A DNA stretch of 64,000 nucleotides from Microbacterium sp. RU1D (GTDB lineage Bacteria; Actinomycetota; Actinomycetes; Actinomycetales; Microbacteriaceae): NCBI RefSeq assembly GCF_900156435.1, contig NZ_FTPQ01000001.1, positions 1 through 64,000 of the forward strand, written 5' to 3'. The notes under the pieces were generated by a model that did no database searches, was not told the DNA's origin, and saw only the letters and a list, made by a program, of their open reading frames with translations. Both the position numbers and the translations under genes were made by a program. Of this stretch, positions 7,850 through 16,353 are shown piece by piece (positions within the stretch are counted from its first letter, which is position 1; every line of letters starts with the position of its first letter).

Positions 7850-9007
7850 TCAGACCAGCGCGCGGAGGGCGTCGACGATGCGCGTGGCGCGGGGGTCGTC
7901 GGCCTCCATCCAGTTCGTGACGAACGCGAACCCGACCCGGGCCGCGGGGTCGGCGAAGGCGACCTGACCGCCCGCCCCGTCGTGGCCGAAGCTCGTCGGT
8001 CCGAGGTAGCGGCGCGCGTCGGAGTCGAGCTGGAACCCGGCCGCCCACCGCGGCCATGGCGCCGGCGCGGCGAAGACCGGAGCACCCGCCGTCCGCTCGC
8101 GCGTCACCGCGTCGAGCGTGTCGTCGTGGAGCAGACGGAGGCCGTCGGTCTCGACGACCGTGGCCGACCACATCGCCGCGACGGCCCGCGCCGTGGCCAC
8201 GGCTCCCGCGCCGGGGATGACGGCGGCGCGCACGTCGTCGGCGTTGAATCCGTCGTCGGCGGTGACCAGGGTGGTCGGCAGGGCACCGCCGAGCGTCATC
8301 GCCCGGTCCAGCCAGTCGATCGCGCCGGGCTCTCGCTCGGCCGCCTGCCGCGCGACGAGGGCGGCGAGCGTCGGCCCCACGCGCAGGTGCGCCACGGATG
8401 CCGCGACCTCGCTCGGCATCCCGAGCCACGCGCCGCCGCCCACGGCCTCGGCCATGGCGGCGAAGGCCGCACCGGGGGCGACGCCGCCCGCCCGCCGCAC
8501 GATCTCGCCCGACAGCCAGCCGTGCGTGAGCGCGTGGTACGCCCAGCCGGCGCCGGGTTCCCAGAGCGGTTCCTGCGCGGCGACGATCCGCGTCATCGCG
8601 TCGAAGTCGAGCAGCTGCGCGCGCGAAACGTCGACCCGCGGGGCCGAGACGCCCGCCCGGTGGGCGAGGGCGTCGCCGACACTCACCCGGTCCTTGCCGT
8701 GCGCCCCGAATTCCGGCCAGAGCTCGGCCAGCGGACGATCCGGATCGAGCCGCCCCTCTTCGACGAGGCGCGCGGCGAGGATCGACATGAGCCCCTTCGT
8801 GCACGAGAACACCACCGAGGGCGTGTCGCGCTCCCAGGGTCGGCCGTCACGGCTGTCGGCCGTACCGCCCCAGACGTCGATGACGGGGCGCCCGTCGACG
8901 CGGACGGCGAGGGCCGCACCCATCTCGGGCAGTCCCTCGAACGCGGCGGCGAAGGCCTCGCCCACCGACTCCAAACCGGGGGCGACGACGCCCTGCACCG
9001 CGGTCAT
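7850..9007 (-). CDS. Beta-lactamase-fold serine hydrolase (class C / EstB-like)
   Basis: 385-aa protein of the beta-lactamase (PF00144) family. The catalytic S-x-x-K is at Ser68-Lys71 (FSCTKGLM), followed by VGDALAHRAGVS. The second motif is likely the tyrosine in WAYHALTHGWLSG, and the C-terminal motif is GHDGAGGQVAFADP. No signal peptide is visible, so it is a cytoplasmic esterase or amidase of the EstB type rather than an exported beta-lactamase. The ATG at 9007 overlaps the upstream glycoside-hydrolase stop (ATGA), making it the last gene of the sugar-importer operon. A role in deacylating an imported sugar ester is possible but only inferred from context. Confidence 0.85.
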   Translation of the reverse strand: MTAVQGVVAPGLESVGEAFAAAFEGLPEMGAALAVRVDGRPVIDVWGGTADSRDGRPWERDTPSVVFSCTKGLMSILAARLVEEGRLDPDRPLAELWPEFGAHGKDRVSVGDALAHRAGVSAPRVDVSRAQLLDFDAMTRIVAAQEPLWEPGAGWAYHALTHGWLSGEIVRRAGGVAPGAAFAAMAEAVGGGAWLGMPSEVAASVAHLRVGPTLAALVARQAAEREPGAIDWLDRAMTLGGALPTTLVTADDGFNADDVRAAVIPGAGAVATARAVAAMWSATVVETDGLRLLHDDTLDAVTRERTAGAPVFAAPAPWPRWAAGFQLDSDARRYLGPTSFGHDGAGGQVAFADPAARVGFAFVTNWMEADDPRATRIVDALRALV

Positions 9008-9963
9008 CGGACGACCTCCGCGACGACGAGGCGGTCGCCGTCCCACCGCAGCGGCAGGGGGTCGGACAGGGTGCCGACGAACGCGCCGTCGGTCGTGACG
9101 TTTTCGAACGCCAGCATCACGGCCCGCCCGTCGGCGTCGTCGGCGACGACCCGGCCGCTGTAGAGGCGCTCGTCGGCGACGAGCGACGCCTGCTCCACCG
9201 GATAGGGACCGCGCGGGTCGTTCAGGGCGACGGCCCAGATCCCTCCCGCCTGACCGGCGCGGTCGCCCGCGAGGTGGGTCGCGTCGCATGAGAACACGAG
9301 CGCCCACCGGCCTTCGATCTGCACGACCTGCGGGACCTCGAGGTGCGCGAAACCGGCGCCCGGCGTGCTGCGCGGCGGGCGCACCTCCCACTGGTGCAGG
9401 TCGCGCGACCACGCGTGGCCGATGACCCCGCGGTCGCGCTCGACACCCTCGCGCGCGCGGGCGGTCACGAGCATGTGCCACCCGTCGCCGTCGGGGTCGG
9501 CGAACACCCACGGGTCGCGCCACGCCTCCTCGTGCCACGTGCCCGCGTCGAGCGTCTCGTACCACCGCGCGTCGGCGGCCACGACGACCTCGCGATCCTT
9601 CACCCACGTCGCCAGGTCGGTGGAGGATGCCGCGAGCACCGTCTCGACGTTCGTGATCTCGCCGTCGCGCAGGAATCGCGAGCCGGTGTAGAACATGCGC
9701 CAGTCGGCATCCGCCCCGACGATGCTGCCCGTCCACGTCGCCGTGGCATCCGGAGCATCACCGCCGGAGGGCTCCAGCACCGTGCCGTGCACGGTCCACG
9801 AGCGCAGGTCGTCGCTCGTGGCGTAGCCGACGCTGGCGTTGCGGTGGCGCAGGTCGGGGTCGCCCAGGCTCGTCGGCGCCTGGAGGAACATCATGTGGTG
9901 GGTGTCGCCGTGACGGGCGAGCCAGAAATCCCAGACCCAGTGGTCGGGCAGCGTGAACGTCAT
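9004..9963 (-). CDS. Glycoside hydrolase of the five-bladed beta-propeller beta-fructosidase superfamily (GH32/43/68-like)
   Basis: 319-aa protein. WVWDFW places the likely nucleophile at Asp12, WRDPW gives the transition-state Asp150, and LEVPQ gives the likely acid/base Glu209. This is the D / RDP / E triad spacing of the beta-fructosidase superfamily. WTGS around residue 78 and DWRMFYTG are also typical. There is no signal peptide, so it works on substrate already inside the cell, delivered by the importer encoded just upstream. It is shorter than most GH32 enzymes and has no C-terminal beta-sandwich, which fits GH68-like or cytoplasmic members better. Substrate (sucrose, a fructan oligomer or an arabinoside) cannot be decided from sequence. 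Confidence 0.75.
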   Translation of the reverse strand: MTFTLPDHWVWDFWLARHGDTHHMMFLQAPTSLGDPDLRHRNASVGYATSDDLRSWTVHGTVLEPSGGDAPDATATWTGSIVGADADWRMFYTGSRFLRDGEITNVETVLAASSTDLATWVKDREVVVAADARWYETLDAGTWHEEAWRDPWVFADPDGDGWHMLVTARAREGVERDRGVIGHAWSRDLHQWEVRPPRSTPGAGFAHLEVPQVVQIEGRWALVFSCDATHLAGDRAGQAGGIWAVALNDPRGPYPVEQASLVADERLYSGRVVADDADGRAVMLAFENVTTDGAFVGTLSDPLPLRWDGDRLVVAEVVR

Positions 9964-9990
9964 GAGATCCGTTTCGAGGGATGCGGGCGA

Positions 9991-10815
9991 TCAGCCCTTG
10001 ACCGCGCCCTGCACGAGGGCGCGGATGAATTGGCGCTGGAACACGAGGAACAGCAGCACGGCGGGCGTGATGATGATGAGCGCTCCGGCGTTGAGCAGCG
10101 GGATGCTGAGCGAGTACTGCCCCTGGAAGAAGGTCAGGGCGCCGGCGACGGTGCGCTGCAGCGGGTCGGCGATGAGCACGACCGGGAGCAGGAACTGGTT
10201 CCACGTCCAGATGAACAGCAGGATCGCCAGGGCCGAGAGAGCCGGCGCCGCCAGCGGCAGCTGGATGCTGCGGAACTCGCGCCAGAGCGACGCCCCGTCC
10301 ACGCGCGCGGCCTCCGACAGCTCGCGGGGCACGTTGACGAAGTGCGCGCGCATCCAGAACACCCCGAACGGCATGTAGAGCCCGATGAGCGGGAAGATCA
10401 CCGCCCAGGGGGTGTTCACGGTGCCCATCGATTGCGCTTGGTAGTACAGCGGGATGATGAGCGCCTCGAAGGGGATCGTCAGACCGAGGACGAAGAACAC
10501 CAGGATGCCGCGCCCGAAGCGCACCTGGAGCGAACCCAGCGCGAAGCCCGCCAGGGTGGCGGCGACCAGGCTCAACGGCACGACCCCGAGGACGATGACC
10601 AGGCTCGAGCCCATGAGCTGCCACACGTGACCGGTCTCGAAGGCGGTGGCGAAGTTGCCCCACTGCGGGTCGGTCGGCCACGTCAGGCCGGTCGGGTTCT
10701 GGTCGGCGGGCTGCAGCGCCGCCGAGAACATGCTGATCAGGGGCAGAAGCGTCACGATCGCGGCGACGCTGAGCAGGAGGATGCCGAGGACGCGCTCGGT
10801 GCGGCTGGCGATCAC
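9991..10815 (-). CDS. Carbohydrate ABC transporter permease (MalG-type, CUT1)
   Basis: 274-aa integral membrane protein with six predicted transmembrane segments, from ILLLSVAAIVTLLPLISMFSA near the N-terminus to IIITPAVLLFLVFQ near the end. The cytoplasmic EAA loop, which docks the ATPase, reads EAARVDGASLWREFRSIQLPLAAP. The C-terminal ALVQGAVKG tail is the typical end of MalG-type subunits. The GTG at 10815 overlaps the upstream permease stop by four bases. No ATPase is encoded in this operon, as is usual for actinobacterial CUT1 importers, which share a multitask ATPase of the MsiK type from elsewhere in the genome. Confidence 0.93.
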   Translation of the reverse strand: MIASRTERVLGILLLSVAAIVTLLPLISMFSAALQPADQNPTGLTWPTDPQWGNFATAFETGHVWQLMGSSLVIVLGVVPLSLVAATLAGFALGSLQVRFGRGILVFFVLGLTIPFEALIIPLYYQAQSMGTVNTPWAVIFPLIGLYMPFGVFWMRAHFVNVPRELSEAARVDGASLWREFRSIQLPLAAPALSALAILLFIWTWNQFLLPVVLIADPLQRTVAGALTFFQGQYSLSIPLLNAGALIIITPAVLLFLVFQRQFIRALVQGAVKG

Positions 10816-11786
10816 GAGTCGCTCGCTCTCGAAAGACGTTGGATGGGGAGCACCACGATCAGCACCAGCACCATGAGCACGATGCCGAAGGCCGAGGCCA
10901 GGCCCACGTCGCTCTGGGTGAAGCCGATGCGGAAGATCGACAGGCCCGGCACGAGGGTCGCGCGGCCCGGGCCGCCCTGGGTCGAGGTGTAGATGATGTC
11001 GAAGCTCGACAGGGCGGCGATCACGGTCACGGTGACGAGCACCGCGATCTCCTGACGCAGACCGGGCAGCGTGATGGTGAAGAACTCGCGCCACCACCCG
11101 GCACCGTCGAGACGGATCGCCTCGTACAGCGAGACGTCGATCTTGCCGAGACCGGTGAGCAGCAGCACGGTGCACAGGCCCGTGAGCACCCACGACCCGA
11201 TCAGCCCCACGGCGGGCAGCGCCGTGCCGTAGTCGGCGAGCCAGGGGCGGGTGATCCACCCGAGCCCGACCCAGCCGAGGATCTGATTGACCGCCCCGGT
11301 CTGGGCGTACATCCACGACCACGCGATACCGGCCGCCGCGAGCGGGATGATCTGCGGCAGGAACAGCACCGTCTGCGCGGTGGCGGCGAACGCCTTGTAC
11401 CGGATGCCGCGGATCAGCGTGGCCAGCACCAGGCCGAGGCCGACGGGGATGAACGTGAAGAACGCGATGAGGACGAAGGCGTTGCGGATCGCGCCGAGCA
11501 GGTCGGGGTCGGTGAACACCGTGAAGTAGTTCTCGACGCCCACCCAGCGGGCGACGCCGATGCCGTTCCAGTCGTAGAACGAGTACTGCACGCCCTGCAC
11601 CAGGGGCCAGACGACGAACCCGACGTAGAACGCGAGGGCGGGGACGAGGAGCAGCCAGCCCGCGAGGGTCGCCCGCCGGGCCACTGCGCGTGCAGCGGCC
11701 CGGCGAACGGGTGCGGTCGCCGTCGCCGAGGAGGCGTCGTCGCCTTGTCGAGGGGCCGCCGCAACGGCGACCGCACGGTCGGTCAT
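10812..11786 (-). CDS. Carbohydrate ABC transporter permease (MalF-type, CUT1)
   Basis: 324-aa membrane protein. After an arginine/alanine-rich cytoplasmic start come six or so hydrophobic segments, the first being GWLLLVPALAFYVGFVVWPL. YSFYDWNGIG follows the first helix as in MalF/UgpA. The EAA loop is EAIRLDGAGWWREFFTITLPGL, and IIYTSTQGGPGRAT is the conserved MalF-type GGP motif. The start ATG at 11786 shares one base with the stop of the binding protein (TAATG). It forms the channel together with the MalG-type partner next door. Confidence 0.93.
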   Translation of the reverse strand: MTDRAVAVAAAPRQGDDASSATATAPVRRAAARAVARRATLAGWLLLVPALAFYVGFVVWPLVQGVQYSFYDWNGIGVARWVGVENYFTVFTDPDLLGAIRNAFVLIAFFTFIPVGLGLVLATLIRGIRYKAFAATAQTVLFLPQIIPLAAAGIAWSWMYAQTGAVNQILGWVGLGWITRPWLADYGTALPAVGLIGSWVLTGLCTVLLLTGLGKIDVSLYEAIRLDGAGWWREFFTITLPGLRQEIAVLVTVTVIAALSSFDIIYTSTQGGPGRATLVPGLSIFRIGFTQSDVGLASAFGIVLMVLVLIVVLPIQRLSRASDS

Positions 11787-13138
11787 TACTCCCCGACCTC
11801 GCTCTCGTAGAACTTCTGCACGCGGTCGACGAACTCCTGGCCGGTGATCTGGCTGGTCACCAGCAGCTGCGACTCGGGGATGATCGAACCCGCGTAGATA
11901 CCCGCCGTGGTGTTGGCCATGAAGTCGACCTGGCCGTTCTCGGCGCCGATCTGCGCCGACATCTTCAGCGCGTTCTCGATGAGGGATCCGGCCTCCACCG
12001 TCGGCAGCTCCTGCGCCGGGTCGCCGCCGGGCGACGCACCGGTGACGTCGACGATGATCTGGCGCGCGGTGGGATCGGTGTGCACCCAGTTGAGGAAGTA
12101 GACGATCTCGTTGAGGTGCGGGGACTTCGCCGCGACGGAGAACGAGTTCGCCGCGCCCATCGCCACGTGGTCGGCCCCGGCCTCGGCCGGCGGCACGAGG
12201 AAGAACTCGACGTTGGAGCCGAGCGCCTTCTGGTAATTCGCCGCCTCCCAGTTGCCGTTGAAGGTGAACAGGCCCTCGCCCGCCGAGAAGCGGCTGGTGA
12301 AGGTGAAGTAGTCGATCGCGTTGATGTCGGACGGGAAGTACCCGGCATCCGCCCATTTGCGGACGAGCTCGGCGCCCTCGACGTTGCCGGACTCGTCGTA
12401 GCGCGCACCCGGCTCGTTGAACATCCACGACAGGAACTGATCCTTGTCGACGTACTGGTTCATCGCGGCTTGGACCACGAAGTTGACGACGCCGTCCTTG
12501 TCGCCCGCCATGATCGGCAGGATGCCGGCGGCCTTCGCCTTCGCCATGTCCTCCTCGAGCTCGGCGAGCGTCTGCGGCGGGGCGTCGATGCCGAGCTGGT
12601 CGGCGAGCGTGGTGTTCATGTAGATACCGGTGATGCTGTACCCGAGACCGAGCTGGTACAGCGACCCCGATCCGCGAACGCCTTCGTCGGTCATGCGCAG
12701 CGGGGCGAGCTGCGACGCCGGCCAGGCATCCCAGCCGTAGGCGTCGAAGTAGGGGTCGAGGTTGGCCACGAGTCCGTCGCGCACCGTGTCGCCGAGGGTG
12801 GGGAGGCGGATGAGGTCGGGCGGGGTGGAGCTGGCGAGGAGCTTGGGGGCGTTCGCGGTGAGGTTCTGGAACGTGTCGCGGTTGATCGTGAAGGTGACGT
12901 TCGGGTGCTGCTTGGTGAACTCCTCGGTCAGCTTGTCGGTGACCGGGAAGCCCGTCTCGTCGGCGATCGTGAGCTGGACGGGGTCGCTGGTGAGCTCGGT
13001 GTTGACCTCGACGTCGTTCTGCGCGGTGGGGGCCGCGCTTCCGGGTGCGCACCCGGTGAGTGCGGCGCCGGCGAGCCCCGCGATCGTGAGCAGGGCGAGG
13101 GATGCCCCTCGACGACGGCGGGGGATACGGGTGTTCAT
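11786..13138 (-). CDS. Sugar-binding lipoprotein of ABC importer (family 1 extracellular binding protein)
   Basis: 450-aa solute-binding protein. The signal peptide is a twin-arginine-like basic start (IPRRRRGAS), a hydrophobic core, and the lipobox LTGC with the lipidated cysteine at residue 30. The mature part fits the SBP_bac_1 family: EEFTKQHPNVTFTINRDTF near the start, DLIRLPTLGDTVRDGLVANLDPYFD, and GEGLFTFNGNW around the middle. The ATG at 13138 has a clear AAGGAG ribosome site. It is the first gene of a five-gene operon (binding protein, two permeases, beta-propeller hydrolase, serine hydrolase) and faces a LacI regulator across a 178-bp gap holding a candidate operator. Confidence 0.92.
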   Translation of the reverse strand: MNTRIPRRRRGASLALLTIAGLAGAALTGCAPGSAAPTAQNDVEVNTELTSDPVQLTIADETGFPVTDKLTEEFTKQHPNVTFTINRDTFQNLTANAPKLLASSTPPDLIRLPTLGDTVRDGLVANLDPYFDAYGWDAWPASQLAPLRMTDEGVRGSGSLYQLGLGYSITGIYMNTTLADQLGIDAPPQTLAELEEDMAKAKAAGILPIMAGDKDGVVNFVVQAAMNQYVDKDQFLSWMFNEPGARYDESGNVEGAELVRKWADAGYFPSDINAIDYFTFTSRFSAGEGLFTFNGNWEAANYQKALGSNVEFFLVPPAEAGADHVAMGAANSFSVAAKSPHLNEIVYFLNWVHTDPTARQIIVDVTGASPGGDPAQELPTVEAGSLIENALKMSAQIGAENGQVDFMANTTAGIYAGSIIPESQLLVTSQITGQEFVDRVQKFYESEVGE

Positions 13139-13210
13139 GTCGACTCCTTCGTCTGTGCTGCGTGCCGGCGCTCGGGCTGTTCCGGCGGCGGACTTCTGGT
13201 GCGCTAACCT

Positions 13211-13230
13211 GTGCTGAAAGGATTTAGCAC
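13211..13230. promoter_or_regulatory. Candidate LacI-family operator
   Basis: GTGCTGAAAGGATTTAGCAC is an imperfect 20-nt inverted repeat (outer arms GTGCT/AGCAC perfect) lying between the divergent binding-protein and LacI genes, about 75 bases upstream of the former. LacI-type regulators usually bind such 14-20-nt palindromes. A nearby GCGCTAAC at 13201 could be a second half-site. Binding is inferred from position and symmetry. Confidence 0.5.
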
Positions 13231-13316
13231 GATCATTTACGCAGACGCGCGGGGTGCTGTCAAGATCGCTGCGAAGATCGTGACCGCGGCGCCGACGCCG
13301 CAGAACGGGGGCACCG

Positions 13317-14339
13317 ATGGGCAAGAGGGTCACGCTGGCCGACGTCGCCCGACGCGCGGGGCTGTCGCCCGCAGCGGCCTCGATGATCTTGAACGGACGC
13401 CCCGACACGCGCTTGTCGCAGGACGCGCATGAGCGCGTGCACGCCGCCGCGGCGGAGCTCGGTTACCGGCCCAACATGTCGGCGCGGGCGTTGCGCACCG
13501 ACACCTCGCACACCGTGGGCTTCGTGTCCGACCTCGTCGCCACCACCCGTTTCGCGAGCGGGCTCATCAAGGGCGCGCTCGGGGCGGCGGAGGCCGCGGG
13601 TCAGGTCGTGCTCGTGGCCGAGACCGGCGGCGAGCCCGAGCGCGAGGCCGAGGCCGTCTCCGCCCTGCTCGACCGCCAGGTCGACGGCATCATCTTCGCC
13701 TCGATGCGCGCGCGGGAGACCTTCGTCCCGCGCCTGCCCGCGGGGCTGCGCACCGTCATGCTCAACGCCACGAACGACCTGCACCGCTGCAGCGTTTTGC
13801 CCGACGAGGAGACGGGTGGCCGCCGGGCGATCGAGCTGCTCCTCGAGGCGGGGATCCGCGACGGCATCCTGCTCCTCGGCTACGACGCGGAGGCCGAACG
13901 CGACCTGTTCCGCTCGGCCACGGTGGCGGCGCGCGTGCGCGGGATCTCCGCCGCGATGGCCGACGCGGAAGCGACCTTTCTGCACGAGGAGTCGATCTGG
14001 CTGTGGGAGCCCGCCCCCGGCTACGAGTTCACCGCCCGGTTGCTCGCGCAGGGGATGCGTCCGCGGGCGATCGTCTGCCTGAACGACCGACTCGCGTTCG
14101 GCGCCCTCCAGGCTCTGGGGGATGCCGGCCTGCGCGTCCCCGAGGACGTGTCGCTCGTGTCGTTCGACAACGACGAGCTCGCCGCGTACCTCCGCCCCGG
14201 GCTGACGACGATCGGCCTCCCCCACGAGGACATGGGACGCCGCGCCGTCGAGCTCCTGCTCGCACCGGACGGACCGCCCGAGGGGCAGCACCTCGTCGAG
14301 ATGCCGGTGGTGATCCGCGACTCGATCCGTCGCCCGTGA
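13317..14339 (+). CDS. LacI-family transcriptional regulator
   Basis: 340 aa. The N-terminal LacI helix-turn-helix (residues 5-50) reads VTLADVARRAGLSPAAASMILNGRP, with the hinge at YRPNMSARALRT. The periplasmic-binding-protein-like effector domain follows, with TVGFVSDLVATTRFA, LDRQVDGIIFASMRARET, PRAIVCLNDRLAFGALQAL and VSLVSFDNDELAAYLRPGLTTI, all in the usual order and length. It is transcribed divergently from the sugar-importer operon at 7850-13138 and is most likely its repressor, released by the imported sugar or a breakdown product. Start ATG at 13317. Confidence 0.92.
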   Translation: MGKRVTLADVARRAGLSPAAASMILNGRPDTRLSQDAHERVHAAAAELGYRPNMSARALRTDTSHTVGFVSDLVATTRFASGLIKGALGAAEAAGQVVLVAETGGEPEREAEAVSALLDRQVDGIIFASMRARETFVPRLPAGLRTVMLNATNDLHRCSVLPDEETGGRRAIELLLEAGIRDGILLLGYDAEAERDLFRSATVAARVRGISAAMADAEATFLHEESIWLWEPAPGYEFTARLLAQGMRPRAIVCLNDRLAFGALQALGDAGLRVPEDVSLVSFDNDELAAYLRPGLTTIGLPHEDMGRRAVELLLAPDGPPEGQHLVEMPVVIRDSIRRP

Positions 14340-14360
14340 GCGCACGGGGGCGGGGTCGAG

Positions 14361-14409
14361 TGTCCACAACACCCGGAACGTTTCAAAATCCGTCCGGGTG
14401 TTCTGGACA
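14361..14409. repeat. 49-nt palindromic repeat, copy 1
   Basis: TGTCCACAACACCCGG... at the left pairs with ...CCGGGTGTTCTGGACA at the right, making a long hairpin around an AT-richer centre (AACGTTTCAAAATCC). A near-identical copy lies at 14495-14543. Flanks are also shared: GTCGAG before and GTCGGTG after both copies. Its intergenic place and symmetry suggest a REP-like element or a pair of regulator sites. Confidence 0.8.
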
Positions 14410-14494
14410 GTCGGTGCGTGGGGCGGGCGGAGCGGGCAGAGTGCGCGGGGCAGGGAGATCGCGCGGAGCGTGCACGGCGCCAGGTGGCGTCGAG

Positions 14495-14543
14495 TGTCCA
14501 GAACACCCGGGACGTTTTGAAATCCGTCCGGGTGTTTCGGACA
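14495..14543. repeat. 49-nt palindromic repeat, copy 2
   Basis: Same element as at 14361-14409, in the same orientation and 134 bases further on, differing at only a few positions (GGGACGTTTTGAAATCC in the centre). Both copies lie in the 300-bp spacer between a LacI gene and the converging GH13 gene. That spacer holds no gene I can support. Confidence 0.8.
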
Positions 14544-14639
14544 GTCGGTGAGTGAAGCGGGCGGATGCCGGGGGCCAGGGCGTCAACGACGGACGCGGGG
14601 AAGCCCCCGCGCTCGAGGGCGCCGGGGCTTCCGCGGGGG

Positions 14640-16322
14640 TCAGGCGCGTCGCATCCAGACCGTCGTCTCGCTCGGCAGCGTGTCGCCGGCGAGCGGGCCG
14701 CTCGACAGCAGCACCTCGCCCGCGGGCAGCGCTGCGGGCTCGGTGCCGAAGTTGGTCACGACAGCCCAGCCGTTCGGGCGTTCGAACGCCACGACGGCCG
14801 GCGCCGTCCCTTCGATCCACTCCAGCTGCTCGTCGGTCTGCAGCTCGTGCCGCAGGTCGAGTGCGCGACGGTACAGCGACAGCGTCGAGGCGGGGTCGTC
14901 GTCCTGCACGTCGACGGCCGCGGGCCCGAACCACTCCGGCTGCGGCAGGTGCGCCCCGCCCTCGCCGAAACCGAATGCCGCGCCCGACGCCGTCCACGGC
15001 AGGGGGACCCGGCATCCGTCGCGCCCGAGATCGACACCGGGGCTGCGGAAGAAGGTGGGGTCCTGGCGCTGGTCGTCGGGGATGTCGGCGACCTCGTGCA
15101 GGCCCAGCTCCTCGCCCTGGTACAGGTATGCCGATCCCGGTAGACCGAGCACGAACAGCGCCGCGGCGCGCGCGCGTCGCTCGCCGCGCGCGGCGTCGAG
15201 GGTCGGCGTCCGTCCGCCCGAGAGCAGCCACTCGTTGCCGTGCTTGAGCGTCGGGCGTCCGTCGGCGCCGCGCTCGGCGTCGGGCAGGCCGTACCGCGTG
15301 GCGTGGCGCACGACGTCGTGGTTCGACAGCACCCAGGTGGTCGACGAGCCCGAGCGGGCGGCGAGCGCGAGGTTGTCGGCGACGATGCGGCGGAACTGCC
15401 CCGCGTCGAAGTCGGCCTCGAGCAGGTCGAAGTTGAACGCCTGCCCGAGGCTGTCGGCGCTCGCGTACAGCGGCACGCGCGAGGGGTGCACCCAGGCCTC
15501 GGCCACCGCGGTGCGGGGCGGGTCGTACGAGTTGAACACGGCGCGCCACTCGGCGTACACCTCGTGCACGTCGTCGCGGTCGAGCAGGGGGTGCGAACCG
15601 TCGATCGGGCGCGCCTCGAGCTCGGCGCGCGAGGGCAACGGCTCACTGAGGTCCTTGGTCAGCATGTGCGCGACGTCGATGCGGAACCCGTCGACCCCGC
15701 GGTCGCTCCAGAAGCGCAGGGTCTCGACGAAGTCGGCGCGCACCTCGGGGTTCGACCAGTTCAGGTCGGGCTGCGAGACGTCGAAGTTGTGGAAGTACCA
15801 CTGGCCGTCGGCGACGCGCTCCCATCCCGGGCCGCCGAACACCGAGACCCAGTCGGTGGGCGGCTCCGAGCCGTCGGGACCGGTGCCCTCGCGGAAGATG
15901 TACCGCTCGCGCGCGGCCGAGCCGCGGCCGGCGGCCAGCGCCTCCTGGAACCACGCGTGCTTGTCGGAGGTGTGATTGGGCACGATGTCGACCACGACCC
16001 GGATGCCGTGGGCGTGCAGCTGCGCGATCAACTCGTCCATGTCGGCCAGGGTCCCCAGCCGCGGGTCGACGTCGCGGTAGTCGGCGACGTCATAGCCGCC
16101 ATCGGCGAGGTCGGACGGGTAGAAGGGACTGAGCCAGATGGCATCCACCCCCAGCTCGGCCAGGTACGGAACGCGCGAGGTGATGCCGGGGATGTCGCCG
16201 AGGCCGTCGGCGTTCGTGTCGGCGAAGCTGCGGGGATAGACCTGGTACACCACGGCCTGGCGCCACCAGTCGGGGGCGTCGGAGAGCTCGCGGGCGTGCA
16301 CGGACGGTGCGGCGGTTGTCAC
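14640..16322 (-). CDS. GH13 alpha-glucosidase / oligo-1,6-glucosidase-type enzyme
   Basis: 560-aa cytoplasmic alpha-amylase-superfamily enzyme. The four conserved GH13 regions are present: DIVPNHTS (113-119), GFRIDVAH with nucleophile Asp216, AEAWV with acid/base Glu275, and SNHD with Asp336. The start WWRQAVVYQVYPRSFADTNADGLGDIPGI is characteristic of the alpha-glucosidase / oligo-1,6-glucosidase subgroup rather than secreted amylases. There is no signal peptide. It is the last gene of an operon with a CUT1 importer, so it should hydrolyse imported alpha-glucosides (maltose, isomaltose, trehalose or similar) to glucose. GTG start at 16322 behind GGAGGG-like sequence. Confidence 0.93.
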   Translation of the reverse strand: MTTAAPSVHARELSDAPDWWRQAVVYQVYPRSFADTNADGLGDIPGITSRVPYLAELGVDAIWLSPFYPSDLADGGYDVADYRDVDPRLGTLADMDELIAQLHAHGIRVVVDIVPNHTSDKHAWFQEALAAGRGSAARERYIFREGTGPDGSEPPTDWVSVFGGPGWERVADGQWYFHNFDVSQPDLNWSNPEVRADFVETLRFWSDRGVDGFRIDVAHMLTKDLSEPLPSRAELEARPIDGSHPLLDRDDVHEVYAEWRAVFNSYDPPRTAVAEAWVHPSRVPLYASADSLGQAFNFDLLEADFDAGQFRRIVADNLALAARSGSSTTWVLSNHDVVRHATRYGLPDAERGADGRPTLKHGNEWLLSGGRTPTLDAARGERRARAAALFVLGLPGSAYLYQGEELGLHEVADIPDDQRQDPTFFRSPGVDLGRDGCRVPLPWTASGAAFGFGEGGAHLPQPEWFGPAAVDVQDDDPASTLSLYRRALDLRHELQTDEQLEWIEGTAPAVVAFERPNGWAVVTNFGTEPAALPAGEVLLSSGPLAGDTLPSETTVWMRRA

Positions 16323-16353
16323 GGAGGGTCCTTTCGGGGAGGGGATGGTCTGC

